From Dermanyssus gallinae (Eukaryota; Arthropoda; Arachnida; Mesostigmata; Dermanyssidae): a DNA stretch of 64,000 nt. Shown piece after piece: positions 39,431 through 52,491 of the stretch; the stretch's first letter is position 1; every line of letters starts with the position of its first letter. The notes beneath the pieces are model-generated. The model searched no databases. It was not told the origin of the DNA and was given only the letters and a program-made list of their open reading frames with translations. The stretch spans positions 78,501 through 142,500 of the forward strand of contig QVRM01005491.1 of NCBI GenBank assembly GCA_003439945.1. The letters run 5' to 3'. The translations under genes and the position numbers were made by a program.

Positions 39431-39591
39431 TCGTCTGCCCCGTTTCGCGCTCCGTCCGCCGGCCAATCGAAGCTGGCCGGAACGCTCGCTCCGCCCTACG
39501 CGCAGTCAGCCAGTGACTGGCTGCCACCGTAGCAGCAGCGGCGGCGGCGGCGACGGCGGCGGAAGGAGCCGCTGTAGTAAATGTTGTAGCA

Positions 39592-39725
39592 CCGCCGTCC
39601 TAGCGGCCGTGGTGCCGCCGCCGCCGTCATCGCCGCTGTGAGGCCGCCGTTATAGCGGTCGTGGCGCCGCCGCCGCCACCGTCACCACCGCTGCTGCTGC
39701 CGCCGTTATAGCGGTCGTGGCGCCG
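39592..39725. repeat. Three GCC-rich modules with TAGCGGYCGTGG core
   Basis: Modules starting near 39592, 39644 and 39700 share CCGCCGT, then TAGCGG, C or T, CGTGG and a GCC run. The second and third are identical over CCGCCGTTATAGCGGTCGTG. Spacing is about 52-56 bp. It lies inside a GCC/GCA triplet block running to about 39900, which gives Ala-rich frames in both directions. Confidence 0.75.
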
Positions 39726-41538
39726 TCAGAGAGAGCAGTAAAGGCGGCAGCAGCAGCAGCAGCGGCGGCAGCGGCGCTAAAGGCCGCCGTCGTTGCCGCT
39801 GCCGCCTCTGCTGCTGTTTCTGCTATTGCTTCTGCTGCCGCTAAATCCGACGCTACCGCCGCCGTCACCGCTGGCCGTCGTCGTCGTCGTCGTCGTCGAG
39901 ATACAACTAGCAGTAGTGCCACAACTAGTTAGACACGATAGGAGAGGAGCTCCTCAACAAGCAGAACGAGGTGGAGAATAGCAAAAGAAGAAGAACGCAA
40001 CGATAAATACGGGCAGAAGCAAAAATAACCGAGCGCTTTTGATGATTGATCCGATGCGCGCGCGAACGGACGGACGACCGGGTGAACGAGCGATCTCGAG
40101 TTTGGGAGGGAGGGAGGGAAGAGATAGGGAACGAGTTATGGTGGCCGGTCGAGGGCCAAGTGAGGCAGAGGAGGTATGAAGAAGGAAACTTTTGAGAGGG
40201 AAATGTGTGCAGCGAGCGGCTGCGACACGCGACCCATCTCTTATAACGTGCGTGGCTGCTCCCGCCCGTGTTGTTGCTGTTGTTGTTGCTGTTCTTTCCA
40301 TTGTCATTGTCGTTGCTATTGTTGTTGTTGTCGTCGTCGTCTACTGTCCATGTGTCTATCTTTCATCTCGAGTCTGTCTCGAGGCACAGTCTGTTGTCCC
40401 TCGATGTTGCTAGTGACGGCACCCCGTTATGATTATTACTATTATTATAACAATAATATAACATGTATATATTATTATTAGTATGATGATCCTATTCGTA
40501 AAAGTCGTCTCGTCGGACACGCACGGACGGACAACCTGACGTCTTACGCGTGCCCAACTGGGTGACCAACCAACAAAGAGAATGCGACAGAGACAAGCAG
40601 AAGAAAAAGAAGAAGAAGGAGACGACACCGAGAGTCGCACGAACGGATCGAGGGACAGTAAATCGTGTCGATCCTTCGCGACACGATCGGCTATGACAAG
40701 CAGAGAGACCAACACGGGGACTGGCTTCGTCATCAGTCGCTCGCCTTTTAGAGTAGCAGCAGCAGCAACAGCAGAAGCACCACCATAACGCTGATACCAC
40801 GACCTCTTCTGTTCCTATCCTTGCTACGTATTTGTTGCCGGCAACTGTGAACTGATACCGCTTCGGGGGCCGGGGACCAGATGGCCCCTATGACCGGCCA
40901 GCCTCCAGCCAGCCAGCCAGCATGATTCGAAGCTAATTCGAGCAGCTCAGTTCTCGAGAGTCTCTGTCAGTCAGTCACCATCGGCTAGCTAGGATGAATA
41001 ATCCGTCTGTGTAAGTAGCTGCTAGGGCAGCAGCAGCAGCAACAGTTCGGGTTTGAGAACGTGACGAAGCGAATCCAAAGCCGTGTGTGGCCAAAAGACT
41101 AAACCTGCAGGCTGGAGCACAAAGTAGCACGACTCTCAACCGTTGCAATAGAGTTAAAAGAAAAAAAAACAAGACAAATAAAAACAAAAAACATGAGCAC
41201 ACACATTGGGAATGCAGCAAACACGCACGCTGGACGAAACACGCAGAAACACAGACACGGCGGCAGTGGCCCAACAACAACAACAACACAATGCTGTTGA
41301 GGTAAATGCGCTTTCCATTAAAGTCTCAAAACAAATCGGGTGAGAAACATCGAATGAGACAGCGCTTAGCTTATTGAACGAAAATGTATCGTTTCACTAT
41401 GCTTAATGTATGTGTGTAGGTTGCATTTTTGCGAAAATGAATCGTCTTAAGATGAGTATGCTCAAAATGCGAAGAAAACCAAATATGGCCAGGCACAGTG
41501 CCTAGTTGGCTACTCTCGTATATACTCGGATATACTCT

Positions 41539-41539
41539 C

Positions 41540-41572
<33 letters not shown>
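41539..41572. repeat. TA array
   Basis: A TA run preceded by a short imperfect duplication: CTCGTATATACTCGGATATACTCTCGTATA spans about 41515-41545 and repeats CTCGTATA. Confidence 0.92.
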
Positions 41573-41576
<4 letters not shown>

Positions 41577-42021
41577 ACATTATTTCATATTTGAACGATA
41601 CTTAGTCTTCAAAAGTCCCCAAACGTATATAAATGTAGGTTTTATAAACCTCTTGAAGGTTAAAAATGATTTGATACATGTATATATATAATTGTTGATG
41701 CGCTCAACAACCCATTGCTGTGGTCGCTGAGCAATCATCGTGGATGTTGTTCTTGTTGTTGTTGTTTCTGTTCAAGTGAGTCTTACCAAAGTGCCACCCG
41801 CCAACAATAACAACATCAACAACGTCACAGATGACCGCGTCGTCGCCACAGCACGCAGGGACCGTCGGTTCTTCCGTCGCTCTGTCTGTCTGTCTGCATG
41901 ATGAGATGAGAATAAGAAATGAGATGATAGGTGCATATTATGGCGGATCCAGACGCATTATTCAGACAGACGGCACAAAGCAGACGGTCCTCCAAGAACA
42001 TCATGCTGCAGTAGAAAAACC

Positions 42022-42095
42022 AGGGGGGAGGGGCGGTTAAATAAAGAAGAATGGGGGGGGGGGGGGGGCTAAATAACGAGGGGGGATGGGGAAGG
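42022..42095 (+). other. G-tract cluster with a 17-G run
   Basis: Contains AGGGGGGAGGGGCGG, an uninterrupted run of about 17 G at 42052-42068, then GAGGGGGGATGGGG. It is likely quadruplex-prone and also a probable site of sequencing-length error. Confidence 0.7.
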
Positions 42096-42799
42096 CGAAG
42101 TGTCCAAATATGCCCATGTCAGGAGCTTGTCGGCAGCGTCACGCCCGTTGACTGTTCACGTCTTGTTATCATTGTTGACGACGAGATATGCGTTCTGACG
42201 AGGTTCTCGCTGACACACGCAATCCACGCTGCACTCTTCCCGCCCAGCATAGCAGCGTGGCCCCGCAGAAATCATGTACTGATGACAACGACGATGATGA
42301 TGGCCGTGGCGTGCCAACACAAATCACTGACGACACGACACGACACTCAACAGGTGTGACGGTAGATTGAACCGGCCGCTTTAGTCGTCCGTAGAGAGGC
42401 GTAGAGAGGTGGCCGCAACAGCACTAGTAGACGTTTTTGAACTGGTGGAAACTGCTCGTAGTGGTTTCATCAATCGTGGTCGTCGTCCTCATAAAAGGAA
42501 CGGATAGACATAACTAGTGGCATCATCATATGCTATGCTCAGAGAGGTTAAGAGGAGAACACGACCTAGCGCAGGTGAGTAAGTGTTAACTTTGGCTAGC
42601 CCCTGTTTAGTATCGATGATATTGCTGCTGCTGCTACTGTGGTGTTCTGTTTAGACCCGACGACGAGGTAAATTGCGGCGTATGATAAGTTTGCTATTCA
42701 TGTCGTAAACAGGCACGCGAAATGACGCGAGTACAGCAACACGTATGGCTAAGTAACGTTCTGTTTTCTGTGTGTTACAGTTAACGTTGACGTTTCCGG

Positions 42800-43000
42800 A
42801 CGGTTTTTTTCCAGAGTTTTTTGCTGCTGCTGCACCTGTATTGCTGTCGATATTGCTGTTGCTTAATGTTGTTGTTCTAATGTTTGTTGTTGTTGTCGTC
42901 GCTGCTGCTGCTGCTGCTGTGGTCGTTGTTGCTGCTGCTGCTGCTGCTGTGGTCGTTGTCGCTGCTGTTGATGCTTGAAGTTGTTGTTGTTATTGTTGCT
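42800..43000. repeat. GCT/GTT block with tandem GCT-run plus TGGTCGTTG unit
   Basis: A GCT run followed by GTGGTCGTTG occurs twice in a row (about 42900-42960), so a unit of about 33 bp has been duplicated inside the triplet block. Confidence 0.85.
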
Positions 43001-43374
43001 GACGATATTGTTGTCGCTGACGTTATTTTTCGTGTGTTTGGTTTTCTCTCTCTGTTCTTCGCTTTATTTCTCTGTTTTTCCGTTCATATGCGCCCTGACG
43101 ATATTTCGTTCTTTCTGTGGTGTGAGTCTTGTCGCCGCCGTCGATATCCTACGGCCTATTGGTCTTCTTCGTTATGGGCGGCAGCGTTTCTTCCCATCGC
43201 AGCAAAAGCGAGAATTCGCAATTTGCTTCGGCTGCTACTCCGTTGGCCATCGCTGCTCGTCTGCTGTACACGGCTGTCGTTAGCCAAGCTGGCAAGGCTT
43301 CACCTTCAGCAGCAAAAGCGACAGCAGCAGGGCCGACCGTGTAGGGCCGGCGGCCGCACAACTTCATCGGCGGC

Positions 43375-44015
43375 GGCGGCGGCGATGAGGCACAATTGCC
43401 TCGCCGTCATGCCGATGATGTTGTTGTTCCTGGTGCTGCTGATGTTTCTACAGCTGCTGATCATAATGATGATGATGATGATGATGGTGGTAATGCTGCT
43501 GCCGCTGATGGTGATGATGATGGAGAAGAAAAACGATGGTGGTGGGGAATAATGATGATGATGATGATGACGCGAGCGCCGCGAGAACTGAAGAAACTGG
43601 CGGCGGCGGCGGCGGCAACGACGGATCGCCGTCATTCCGTGAGGACGAGGCGGGATGCGATGCGATGGGCTGGGCCGGGCCGTCGGCAATGGCGACGACG
43701 ACCACGACCACGAAGACAATGATGAAGGCGAAGGCAAAGGCGACGATGATGATGATGACGACAATGATGATGATGATGACAATGATGATGATGATGATGA
43801 CAATGATGATGATGATGATGATGACGTAGATGAGGAATAACAAAAGGAGAAGGAGCAGACAGCATTTGCTGGCTGCATCATCGATGTAGTTGTTGTTGGT
43901 GCTGTTGTTGTTGTTGTTGTCGTTGTTGTTGTCGTTGTTGTTGTTGTTGTTATTGTCGTTGTTGTTGTTTTGATAGTTGTTGTTGTTCTTGTTGCTGCTG
44001 CTGTTGCTGCCTGAT
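43375..44015. repeat. GAT block followed by GTT block
   Basis: GATGAT-rich at about 43464-43565 and 43745-43830, the latter with ACAATGATGATGATG repeated three times. GTT/GTC-rich sequence follows at about 43885-44015. Confidence 0.88.
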
Positions 44016-44854
44016 CTTCGGTGTTTCGCGTTGCGTCTGCTGCCTAGACGCTCGGCGGAGGAATAGAACCGAAGGAATGGTGACCAAACGGATAGAGGAA
44101 TAGACAGAGACGAACGGCCGATCCTGTTTACTGTCGTTCGACTGTCTCCCTGCCTGCCTGCCTGTCTTCGTATTGTCTGCGCGCGTCTTTTCTGTCTTTT
44201 CTCTCCGCTCTCTCCCTCTTTATTTCATCGCTTTCCTTCATATTCTCTTTCTGGTTGTCCGCATGCAGCTAATGGCGAAAACCACTGCCCTGCGTCGCCG
44301 CTACAGGAGAATCAGCAGCAACAACAACAACACCGGCACACAGCAAAAGCAGAAGAAACTCTTTCAGGCTTCATCAGCGGCGTTCGCCAGTCAGCCAGCC
44401 AGCCGCTTGATTGGTTTCGTTGTGTTTCTGTCTATCTATCTATCTATCTATATCTGTCTATGTATGTGGCTGTGTGTCTGTGTTCGCTGGTTGTTTTGTG
44501 GCCATACCTCGTTCTCTAACTTGTATCTATGTCTATCCAAATCTCTTTATGTTTTCTATCACTTTCTGCTTCTTTCGGTCTCTCCCCTCTGTCTCTCTCT
44601 CTATCTCTCTCTCTGCGCGTTTCCTCACTCTATCTCTGTTTGTTACAAGTAGTAGTAGTAGTAGTAGTACATCGTTTCGCCGCCTGCACCGCCGAACGGT
44701 GACGGGACAACGATGACGAAAAGACCGCAAAGCAAGTGGCCGCCAATGGCCGGCCGAGTCTTTAGCAGCAGCAGCAGCAAAACCAGCAATGGCAGCACGA
44801 TTATTTTTACCACCACAACCGTCATCAGCATCAGCGTCGTCATCATTACTGCAT

Positions 44855-45185
44855 TGTTGCGGTGGTTGCTGTTGTGTTGGTGGTCGTTGTTGTTGTTGCT
44901 CCTGTTGTCGCTGTTGTTCTTTGTTGTTGTTGTCGCTGTTGTTCTTTGTTGTTGTTGTCGCTGTCGCTGTTGTTCTCTTGTTGTTGTGTGTTGCTGTATG
45001 TTGTTGCCTTGTCGCAACCAAATGCGCAGAATTGCAGAAGCCTCATTGCCGCATCTACACACCAATCATTGCCTGATTGGTTGACCATTATTAGTAGGAG
45101 TAATGTCGAGGTTGCTGCTGCTGCTGTTGCTGCTCCTGTAATTGCTGTCGTTGTTGCGGTCGTCGTCGTCGTCGTCGTTGTTGTC
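44855..45185. repeat. GTT/GCT block with tandem TCGCTGTTGTTCTTTGTTG unit
   Basis: The unit occurs twice, with a third degenerate copy, at about 44905-44985. A second GCT/GTT block follows at about 45110-45183. Confidence 0.85.
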
Positions 45186-45339
45186 TCGATATATATTTCT
45201 AGCCACAAGATGCGAGCGGGACCGTCATCGACATTGCCATGAGTCTAGTCTCACTGCGGTCGCCATGTCGCCCGTCGTGTTCTCGATGTGGAGGCAATGC
45301 AATGCAACATATGACTGCACAACAGCGGCAAGACAAAGA

Positions 45340-45400
45340 TCCTCTCAGCAGCAGCAGCAACAACAACAACAACAACAACAGCAGCAGAGCTACTAACAAC
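45340..45400. repeat. AGC/AAC triplet run
   Basis: CAGCAGCAG flanking an uninterrupted CAA/AAC stretch at about 45356-45380. Confidence 0.88.
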
Positions 45401-45554
45401 ATCAACATGATGCCGAGGAGGCCCGCGACTCAACTGCGAGCGCTGGAAAAATAACAGGAAGGAAAAGGCGGACGGAACGGGGCGGGGCTGAGGAATAAGA
45501 ACGAGAAGGGAAAACACGAAGACAAAAGAAAGGCGCGCGATAAGAACCAAACAA

Positions 45555-46215
45555 AAACATGACCACCAAAATAAGAACCAAGATAAACAGACTCGAAGAG
45601 AAGAAGAAAGAAAACATGGATAACGAAGATGACAGACAGAGAGAGAACGAAAGAGAGAGCGAGAGAGTGATAGAGGAAGGGCGCGATAGAGAAGGAAAAA
45701 AGAGAAAAAGGTGCCAAAGATTAAGAAGATGTGAGATACTGGCACTATTACAATTACTACTACAACTACTACTACTGGTGATGCTACTACGACTACTTCA
45801 CGCTGCCCTGCTGCTACCCGGAGTAGGAAACAACAAAACTACGAATATATCACACTGTGACAGTGATGTCAATCATCACTGTTATCACCATCATCATCAT
45901 CATCATCGCCACCATCGGCATCATCATCATCATCATCGTCGTCGTGAAGACGACGACCAAGTGTACCAAACCGACGAGACCAAAGCGAGGGGAAACACAA
46001 CGAAGCGAAGAAAAACGACGACGACGACAGCGAAGCAACAAATGAAGACGGACGAATAAAGGTGGGGAAGAAACAGAAGAGAAAAAAAATGGACGAACAA
46101 TGAGATCGAGAGAAAACAACGCAACGAAGAAGAAGCGTATTCGGAAGGTAAAGAAGCGCGGAACGAGAAAACGCAGACGCAGAAGCCGAGGAAGAAGAAG
46201 AAGAAGATGCAGGGT
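45555..46215. repeat. Purine-rich tracts flanking a CAT block
   Basis: Plus-strand purine-rich stretches at about 45590-45720 (AGAG, GAAA) and 46060-46210 (GAAGAAGAAG) enclose an ATC/CAT triplet block at about 45885-45945. They are candidates for triplex-forming DNA. No coding evidence was seen. Confidence 0.75.
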
Positions 46216-46399
46216 ACGTCCAGCCAGCAAAACGTCCAGCCAGTGAGTGTCGAATTTTGGTCACTTCGCCACTAGAACGCAAGCGTCGGCGAGCGTCAGC
46301 ACCCGGGTCCATCAGAGCAGTCCAACACAGCAACGGCACAACGGTGCTGCTGTTGCGAGGTGACACCCGAAACAGTTCTGCCCTTAAAAGTGTATTTTT

Positions 46400-46456
46400 G
46401 GTGCGGCTATTGTTGTTGTTATTGTTGTTGTTGTTGTTGTTGCTATTGCTGTTATG
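46400..46456. repeat. GTT triplet run
   Basis: A GTT/ATT run of about 55 bp. Confidence 0.87.
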
Positions 46457-46902
46457 ACGGGAGCACGTCGTGTGCCCGTCGTGCTAGCCGGCAGTTCGTT
46501 TGAGAGCCTGCGATCGCGCGACCGCCTGGGATCGGCACCTTGCTCTTGCTGCATGCAGCAGCCGCAGCCGTCGCCGCCGCCTGCTTGCTTACGCTCGTCC
46601 CGCTCCGTCGTGTCCATCGGTGATGGTCGATGCCAATGCCGGTCATACACCGGCCGGCCCCACCATGCCTCCACGACCACATCGTGACTTTTTCTACGGG
46701 CCGTCCGCCGGTCAATCGGACGCTGCTTACGCTACGTGTTGGCCGCAGCACAAGCAGCAGCTGTCGGTTTGCGGTCGGTCGGTTGGCCATCGTGGATGAG
46801 CGAACGGTGGCCACCTATTGTCTTTCTCGTTTGCTTCCCTCTCCTGACAAGATGTGTACTAGCGTTTTCGCTTCTCTCACTATGCATACCAATGCACACA
46901 TA

Positions 46903-46922
46903 TTTATGTATGCATATATACA

Positions 46923-46954
<32 letters not shown>

Positions 46955-46968
46955 CTTATATATATATA

Positions 46969-47012
<44 letters not shown>

Positions 47013-47015
47013 TTA

Positions 47016-47048
<33 letters not shown>

Positions 47049-47114
47049 CTTATATATAGAATATATATATATATATATATATCTATATATATATATATAC
47101 TTATATATGTATAA
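46903..47114. repeat. Long interrupted TA array (about 200 bp)
   Basis: Several TA runs separated by short interruptions (TACTTATATA, TATCTTATATATAGAATA, TATACTTATATATGTA). TACTTATATA recurs about three times, suggesting internal higher-order duplication. Confidence 0.93.
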
Positions 47115-47504
47115 AGGTGTGTATGTGTGTGTTTGTGGTTCTGTAGGTGAATGTCGATGTATAGTATTTCTGCAAATTGAGATACTTGGCAAGGGAACTG
47201 GCGTAGCGCTCGACGCGCTTCGAGGCAGATTCGCATCCAGATTCCTGTTTAGGTGAATCGTCGAGCCGCGAGAGCTGTTGCTTGCCTGTGTTAGCCGGGC
47301 CTGCTGCTGCTGAGTGATTGAGAGACAATATGTGAGCGACCAACAGACGACCGACCGAGACAAGATAGAGGTTTTTTCTTTCCTTCGTTTTTTCCATTTT
47401 TCCTTCCTCTATTAAGCGAGTGCCGCCGAAGTACACGATGAAAGCAAAGGCCTCCGTGCCGGCGCGTTTGCCAGCGAGCAGTCATCAAGGAACGGCCGCA
47501 GCTG

Positions 47505-47580
47505 TTATTATTGCTGCTGCTGTTGTCATCGTCGTTGTCGCGGTTGTTGTTGTTGTTGTTCTGCTTGTTATTGTTGTTGG
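47505..47580. repeat. GCT/GTT triplet run
   Basis: GCTGCTGCTGTTGTC followed by GTT-rich sequence. Confidence 0.85.
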
Positions 47581-50274
47581 CGGGTAGCTGCCTGGCTAAG
47601 AATGCCGTGATGGGCAAGAAAAAAAAGGACGCCGTTCCAAAGATGCTGCACAACGACACACGGACTTCACACACGCACTCACACATGTACACAACCCAAT
47701 CATGGCCACGAACACCCATATACACGGCCATATTATTCCATACGGCTATGGCCATACACACTTCGCGTCACTCAGCCTTGTATAGCCCTGTTGGGAAGCT
47801 GGCAGGCCGCTCTACTGCTTTCTGGACGGAAAGTCTCCACCTGTTGAGTAGGCAAAGTGCGAGGAGGGGACTATGTGTTGTTCTTCGTTGTCGTCGTCGT
47901 CGCCTTTGGTGTGTTTGTACATAGATAGCTCTGTGTATCAGGCGAGGCGACTGTGTTGGGACTCGTCTACCCCCCCCCCCCATACCGGCGGCTCTATGCT
48001 CGGATGTCGGGCGTCTACCCTCTACTCTGGCGGGGGTTTAGGGCCATACCTGTGGCGCTCCTCCCACACTGCCTGGCACTGTATCTCGTTCAGGCCGTGC
48101 GTGGGGGTATTCGAGTTCGCGGCTCGATTTCCCACTGGCCATGGCTACAATGTAGAGGCATTCCGATCCTTCCGATCAATGATGCCACCTCCAGGCTCCC
48201 CACGCCTATACCCCACTCCCCTCAGGCACGCCTATACGCGCCCAGGACACCCCTCGGAGCCGCGTAGATTCTCCAACCATCGATCACTTGAACCACTACG
48301 GTGGTTTACGAATAAATGAATGAAAGGCCAATGCATACAAAAGACGCTCGGGTGCCACCATCCGGCGACGCCAACGTGGACGCACGCATATGTGAACACA
48401 TACATTACACGCATAAGTACGCATACTATTTGAGGCCGTATGCAATACTGAACGATTGGTGCAAATACACCAAATCGGTACATCGAGCCGTAAGACAAAG
48501 TTCAAGCAAGTTATACCGTGCAAAAATAGCTTGTATCAGTATGTGAGTGAAATATATTCGAATGGTCAGCGAGCTTGATAATGTAAGTAGCTTGGTAATG
48601 CATGAGAACACGCGTAAAACTCGAAATATGCATACAATGTGTGGGCAAAAAATCTCCAATATGGCTTTTTGCTTCTGTTTGTTGCTTTTATACTTGTATT
48701 TCTACTTCAGCCTGTTGTTGTTGATGTGCTGCATTGCTTTACACGTTTGAACATATACGACGTACATATCGTCCTCTACTGTATGTCTCTCGCTACGCCA
48801 TCACTTTAGCCGACGGACAATGGGTCGATGGCCGGGAGGATCAAGAAAAAGGAACGTGGCGAGAATTTTCGCTAGCCCCCCGGCCCGGCCATCATTCATT
48901 GTCGTTGTGTTGCTGATGGAGTGACGCGATTAACGATGCGCGGTGGTCCTCAGTTTCCTCCTCGTCGGGAGTTTGGAGGTACAGATTGCCATTGTCTACG
49001 TATTCTTTGTAGACAACCCATATATCTGTGTTCTATATTCATGTTTGTGTATGCTTGCGACTATATTTTCGTGAGTGTAAATGTCTATTCCGCTGTTGAT
49101 CTGTGGCTGTTTTCTGTGCGTGTGTTGAGTGTTTATCTGAGGTCTTGCCTTAGCATTGTCGGTTGTTGCTATTGTCGTCGTTGTCTTTAGCATCATGTTG
49201 TCTCTCAACATTTGCTACCTCCGCAGAGAAACCAAACGAAAAACGTACGCGTTTATCGAGTGAGCGATTTGAGATCCCGGACTGGCCATTCAACCAACGT
49301 TTGGGCCTATTCAATGGAGGGAATTCATCATGAATGATTTGGCGGTCCGATGATATTTGATGATGTGGCGGTTTGCGACCGGTGTTCATTCACACATGAT
49401 CATGAGAACGAGAACTCGTGCCCTGGTGGCAGCCGGGTGGCAAACTTGCGTCGTACAGATGGCAAGATGGATGGATCAATCGATTGCTCTGGTTGGTTGG
49501 CAATAGACGACGATGACAGTGATAATGATGATTATGATGACGACGACCCCCGCAACGGTTTCCCCTCCATGATTGATGCCATGCCCTGATTGGTGTTAGC
49601 AGCGATTAGCAATCCTAATTGTCTCTAGATCTAATCGCAGAAGTAGCCGAGAGCAACTTGTGTTGGAAGTTGCTGCTATTCATACTGATTAGCATTAGGG
49701 CATTGTTGCTGCTGCTGCGGCTGCTGCTGATGCCACCGTTGCGGATTTCGGCATCGGCTGTGTCGATGGGCGTTGCTCTGCCGTTGTTCGATTGTGTGAC
49801 GCTTTTGCGGTCTCCCGGGGACTCTTCACGCGCGTCGCACAAACGCGAACAAACAACGTGCTATGCTTCTCCTGCTCGATGCGTCTACTACTGCGTCAAC
49901 GTGTCTACTACACGACTGACTACTTGACCATTGTTGTACTGCTCCGTTGGCTGTTCATATCACGACGCGCCGCCGTCGCTCAATCGTGACTCACTACGCA
50001 CTGTCTGCCCGTTCGCTCGCTCACACACTCACTGGCAGCTCGTTCGGTGGATTCGTTCGAGATTATCGTCGCCCCGTTGCCAGCCTGTACTGTTGTTGTT
50101 GTTGCTGTTGTTGTTGTTGTCATGCAAGCAAACTACGTCAACTGTGACAATATGGCATTGACCACTACTAATACCAGCAAAACCGCAACGACGAACCGGA
50201 GAAAGCGAGTACGCCACGACGCCCATTTGTTTCAGCTCGCTGTTGCGCCTCCACAAGCAGGGGCGACAATGGCA

Positions 50275-50337
50275 GTGGGGGCGGCAACTTCTGAAAGTGG
50301 GGGCGGCAACTTCTGAAAGTGGGGACGGCAACTTCTG
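50275..50337. repeat. 22-bp minisatellite, about three units
   Basis: Unit GTGGGGGCGGCAACTTCTG followed by AAA, present at 50275-50296 and 50297-50318, with a third unit at 50319-50337 that has one substitution (GGGGACGG). A degenerate fourth unit, GGAGGCGGCGACTTCT, follows near 50344. Confidence 0.9.
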
Positions 50338-51096
50338 CTAAGGGAGGCGGCGACTTCTCGCAAAACTGGCACTGCTGCTACTGAGCGACACGAACATATC
50401 TGTTAGCTGGCTGGCAGCCTGTCTGTTTGCCGGTCACAACAAGCGCAACAGCAACCACGAGAAACATAACTAGCAATTATAGATAATGAGATCGGTGAGA
50501 TTCGAGATCTAACTAAATAATTAACTAACTGCTAACTGCTGTTCGTGACTTTGACTACGCAGTTTGACCGCCTGGTCTACGCGTCCCTGTTTAAACGAAA
50601 ATCAAGGGTTGATGCAAAAATCAGAGCGAAAAATCAAATCGGTCAGCTTGCACACTGCGCGAGTTCGTGTGTCAGCGAGTCCGTCAATACTACTCTGATG
50701 GGTAGCCGCTAATTGGTCGCTTAGCCGATCAATCGGTCTCTCAATTACGAGGACTGGCAAACCAGCCCAGTTCGCCGCGACCACATCGTCCTTCACATGG
50801 TTCTAGATAGAAACGAAGTAATCGCATTATTAGAATTATAGCTGTCCTGTAACGAAACTATCAAGATGTAACTTCGATTAGGATGCAAGTTATTAACCCG
50901 GTTACTTTACGATAGTAGCAATCGATGATGATGATGATTATTATTATTAAATCTGCTAGCTGCCATGATGCACTGAAATTACTGCATTTTTCTGTCTCTT
51001 TCTCCTCCCTCTCTATCGCTTAGCTCTGCGATTTGCCTACCTAATCTTGATACTGCTAAAGACACAAGTTCAGAAACACACAGACGTCAGTTTTCT

Positions 51097-51097
<1 letters not shown>

Positions 51098-51122
<25 letters not shown>
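51098..51122. repeat. TA array
   Basis: A TA run of about 25 bp in AT-rich sequence. Confidence 0.9.
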
Positions 51123-51128
<6 letters not shown>

Positions 51129-51739
51129 CTTCAAGGAACGCTAACCGCAATGAGCCGCCGTGAGCTGGTTGCACCGTGCGTCAGCGCTAATAACCGTCAG
51201 GTCTGCGCAATCGGTCATTCGGTGATGATGCGCAAAAGTCCATTCACATGACCACGTCGACAGTAGCACAGGTACAATAACAGGAATCGCATCAGCCAGC
51301 TCTAGCTCAAACCACAGTAGAGACAGCAGCCCGCAGTAAACAATTGAGCGTGCGAAGATCCCGACTATTAGACCTGGACCGAGGCGCGATGGCTTCACCT
51401 TGACCTCGCGCCGCATCTCCCGTCCACTTGACCGCTAATTGGCCCGATAGGCCACTTCAGACAAGAAGCCATTATCTTATTTCAGCCAGCTGCTGAACGG
51501 CCGCGTTGTAGTTACGTGTGCCACGTAGTAACGTAACGTTTATCTCACTCACCCCAATGTGGGGTAGAAACAGCGAGGTGAATGAAAAATCGGTAGCTGA
51601 CGACCGGGCCGTCGTCACATGAGAGCAGCCTACGGTTCTCAATCTTGACCGGTTGACTATTGGTTGGCTAGGTTTAGTTGCTCGATTGCCTGATTGACCG
51701 CCGAAAACAGCAAAAAAATTGACAGTCAAAACTAAACTG

Positions 51740-51840
51740 TAACAATAAAAATAACAACATCAAAAGCAACAATAACAAAAACGACAACAACAACAACAAC
51801 AACAACAATAACAAACACGACGGCAACAACAACGACCACG
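51740..51840. repeat. AAC triplet block
   Basis: CAACAACAACAA runs with ATA and ACG interruptions. Confidence 0.87.
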
Positions 51841-52491
51841 GGGGAGGTGCCTTTGCCTCTCTCCTCGCACAGACAGACGTACGTGAAGATGATTTTTGGC
51901 CCATTTGAATACAGCGTTAAACTCGCAATTGACTTTTCTTGTATTTGTTGTACTAACCGTAGTAAAGGGTAGTATGTTGTTGTCGCGATACGATGCAAGC
52001 ACGGCCGCCACCAGTAACGCATCTGGCAAGTGTTTGCTAGCGCAATGAGAATCGCGTCGGCAGCGAACCTCACAGAACCTCACCATCAGGTCCTAGTAGG
52101 CAGGTCTTCATCTGACCGACTGAAGCCTGCCGACTGCGTTGTCTATGTGCAGTATGTGTATACTCCGTAGACAGTACACAACTACGAACGCTGTATAGTT
52201 GTGCAGGAGGAACGTCAAAAACTACTTGACTTTGTCTGAAGAAGACACTTTGCATCATCTCCACTTTCGACTTCGTTGTCTGCTTTTTCTTCTTCTTCTT
52301 CTTCTGCCGTATTTGATTCGGTCGAACGGGTGATAGACAGAGTCAGGGAAGGAACCTCACCGGGGCGACCTCATCAGTGGCGGCGTCTGAGGACGACGAC
52401 GACAAAGCGGAGGGCGACAATGGCACACAGTGCACGCCGAAATAGTGACGACCGAGAGTTCATCCGCCCGTTGGCCAAAGAGGAGCATGAT

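Noticed and set aside
38895..39641. Long plus-strand frame of about 248 codons
   Set aside because: It consists almost entirely of Leu, Ser, Ile, His and Gln runs from successive triplet repeats. Similar frames exist on the other strand over the same bases.
51141..51416. Minus-strand frame containing LTAAHC, reminiscent of a trypsin active-site motif
   Set aside because: The motif sits close to the frame's end without surrounding protease sequence, so it is taken as coincidence.
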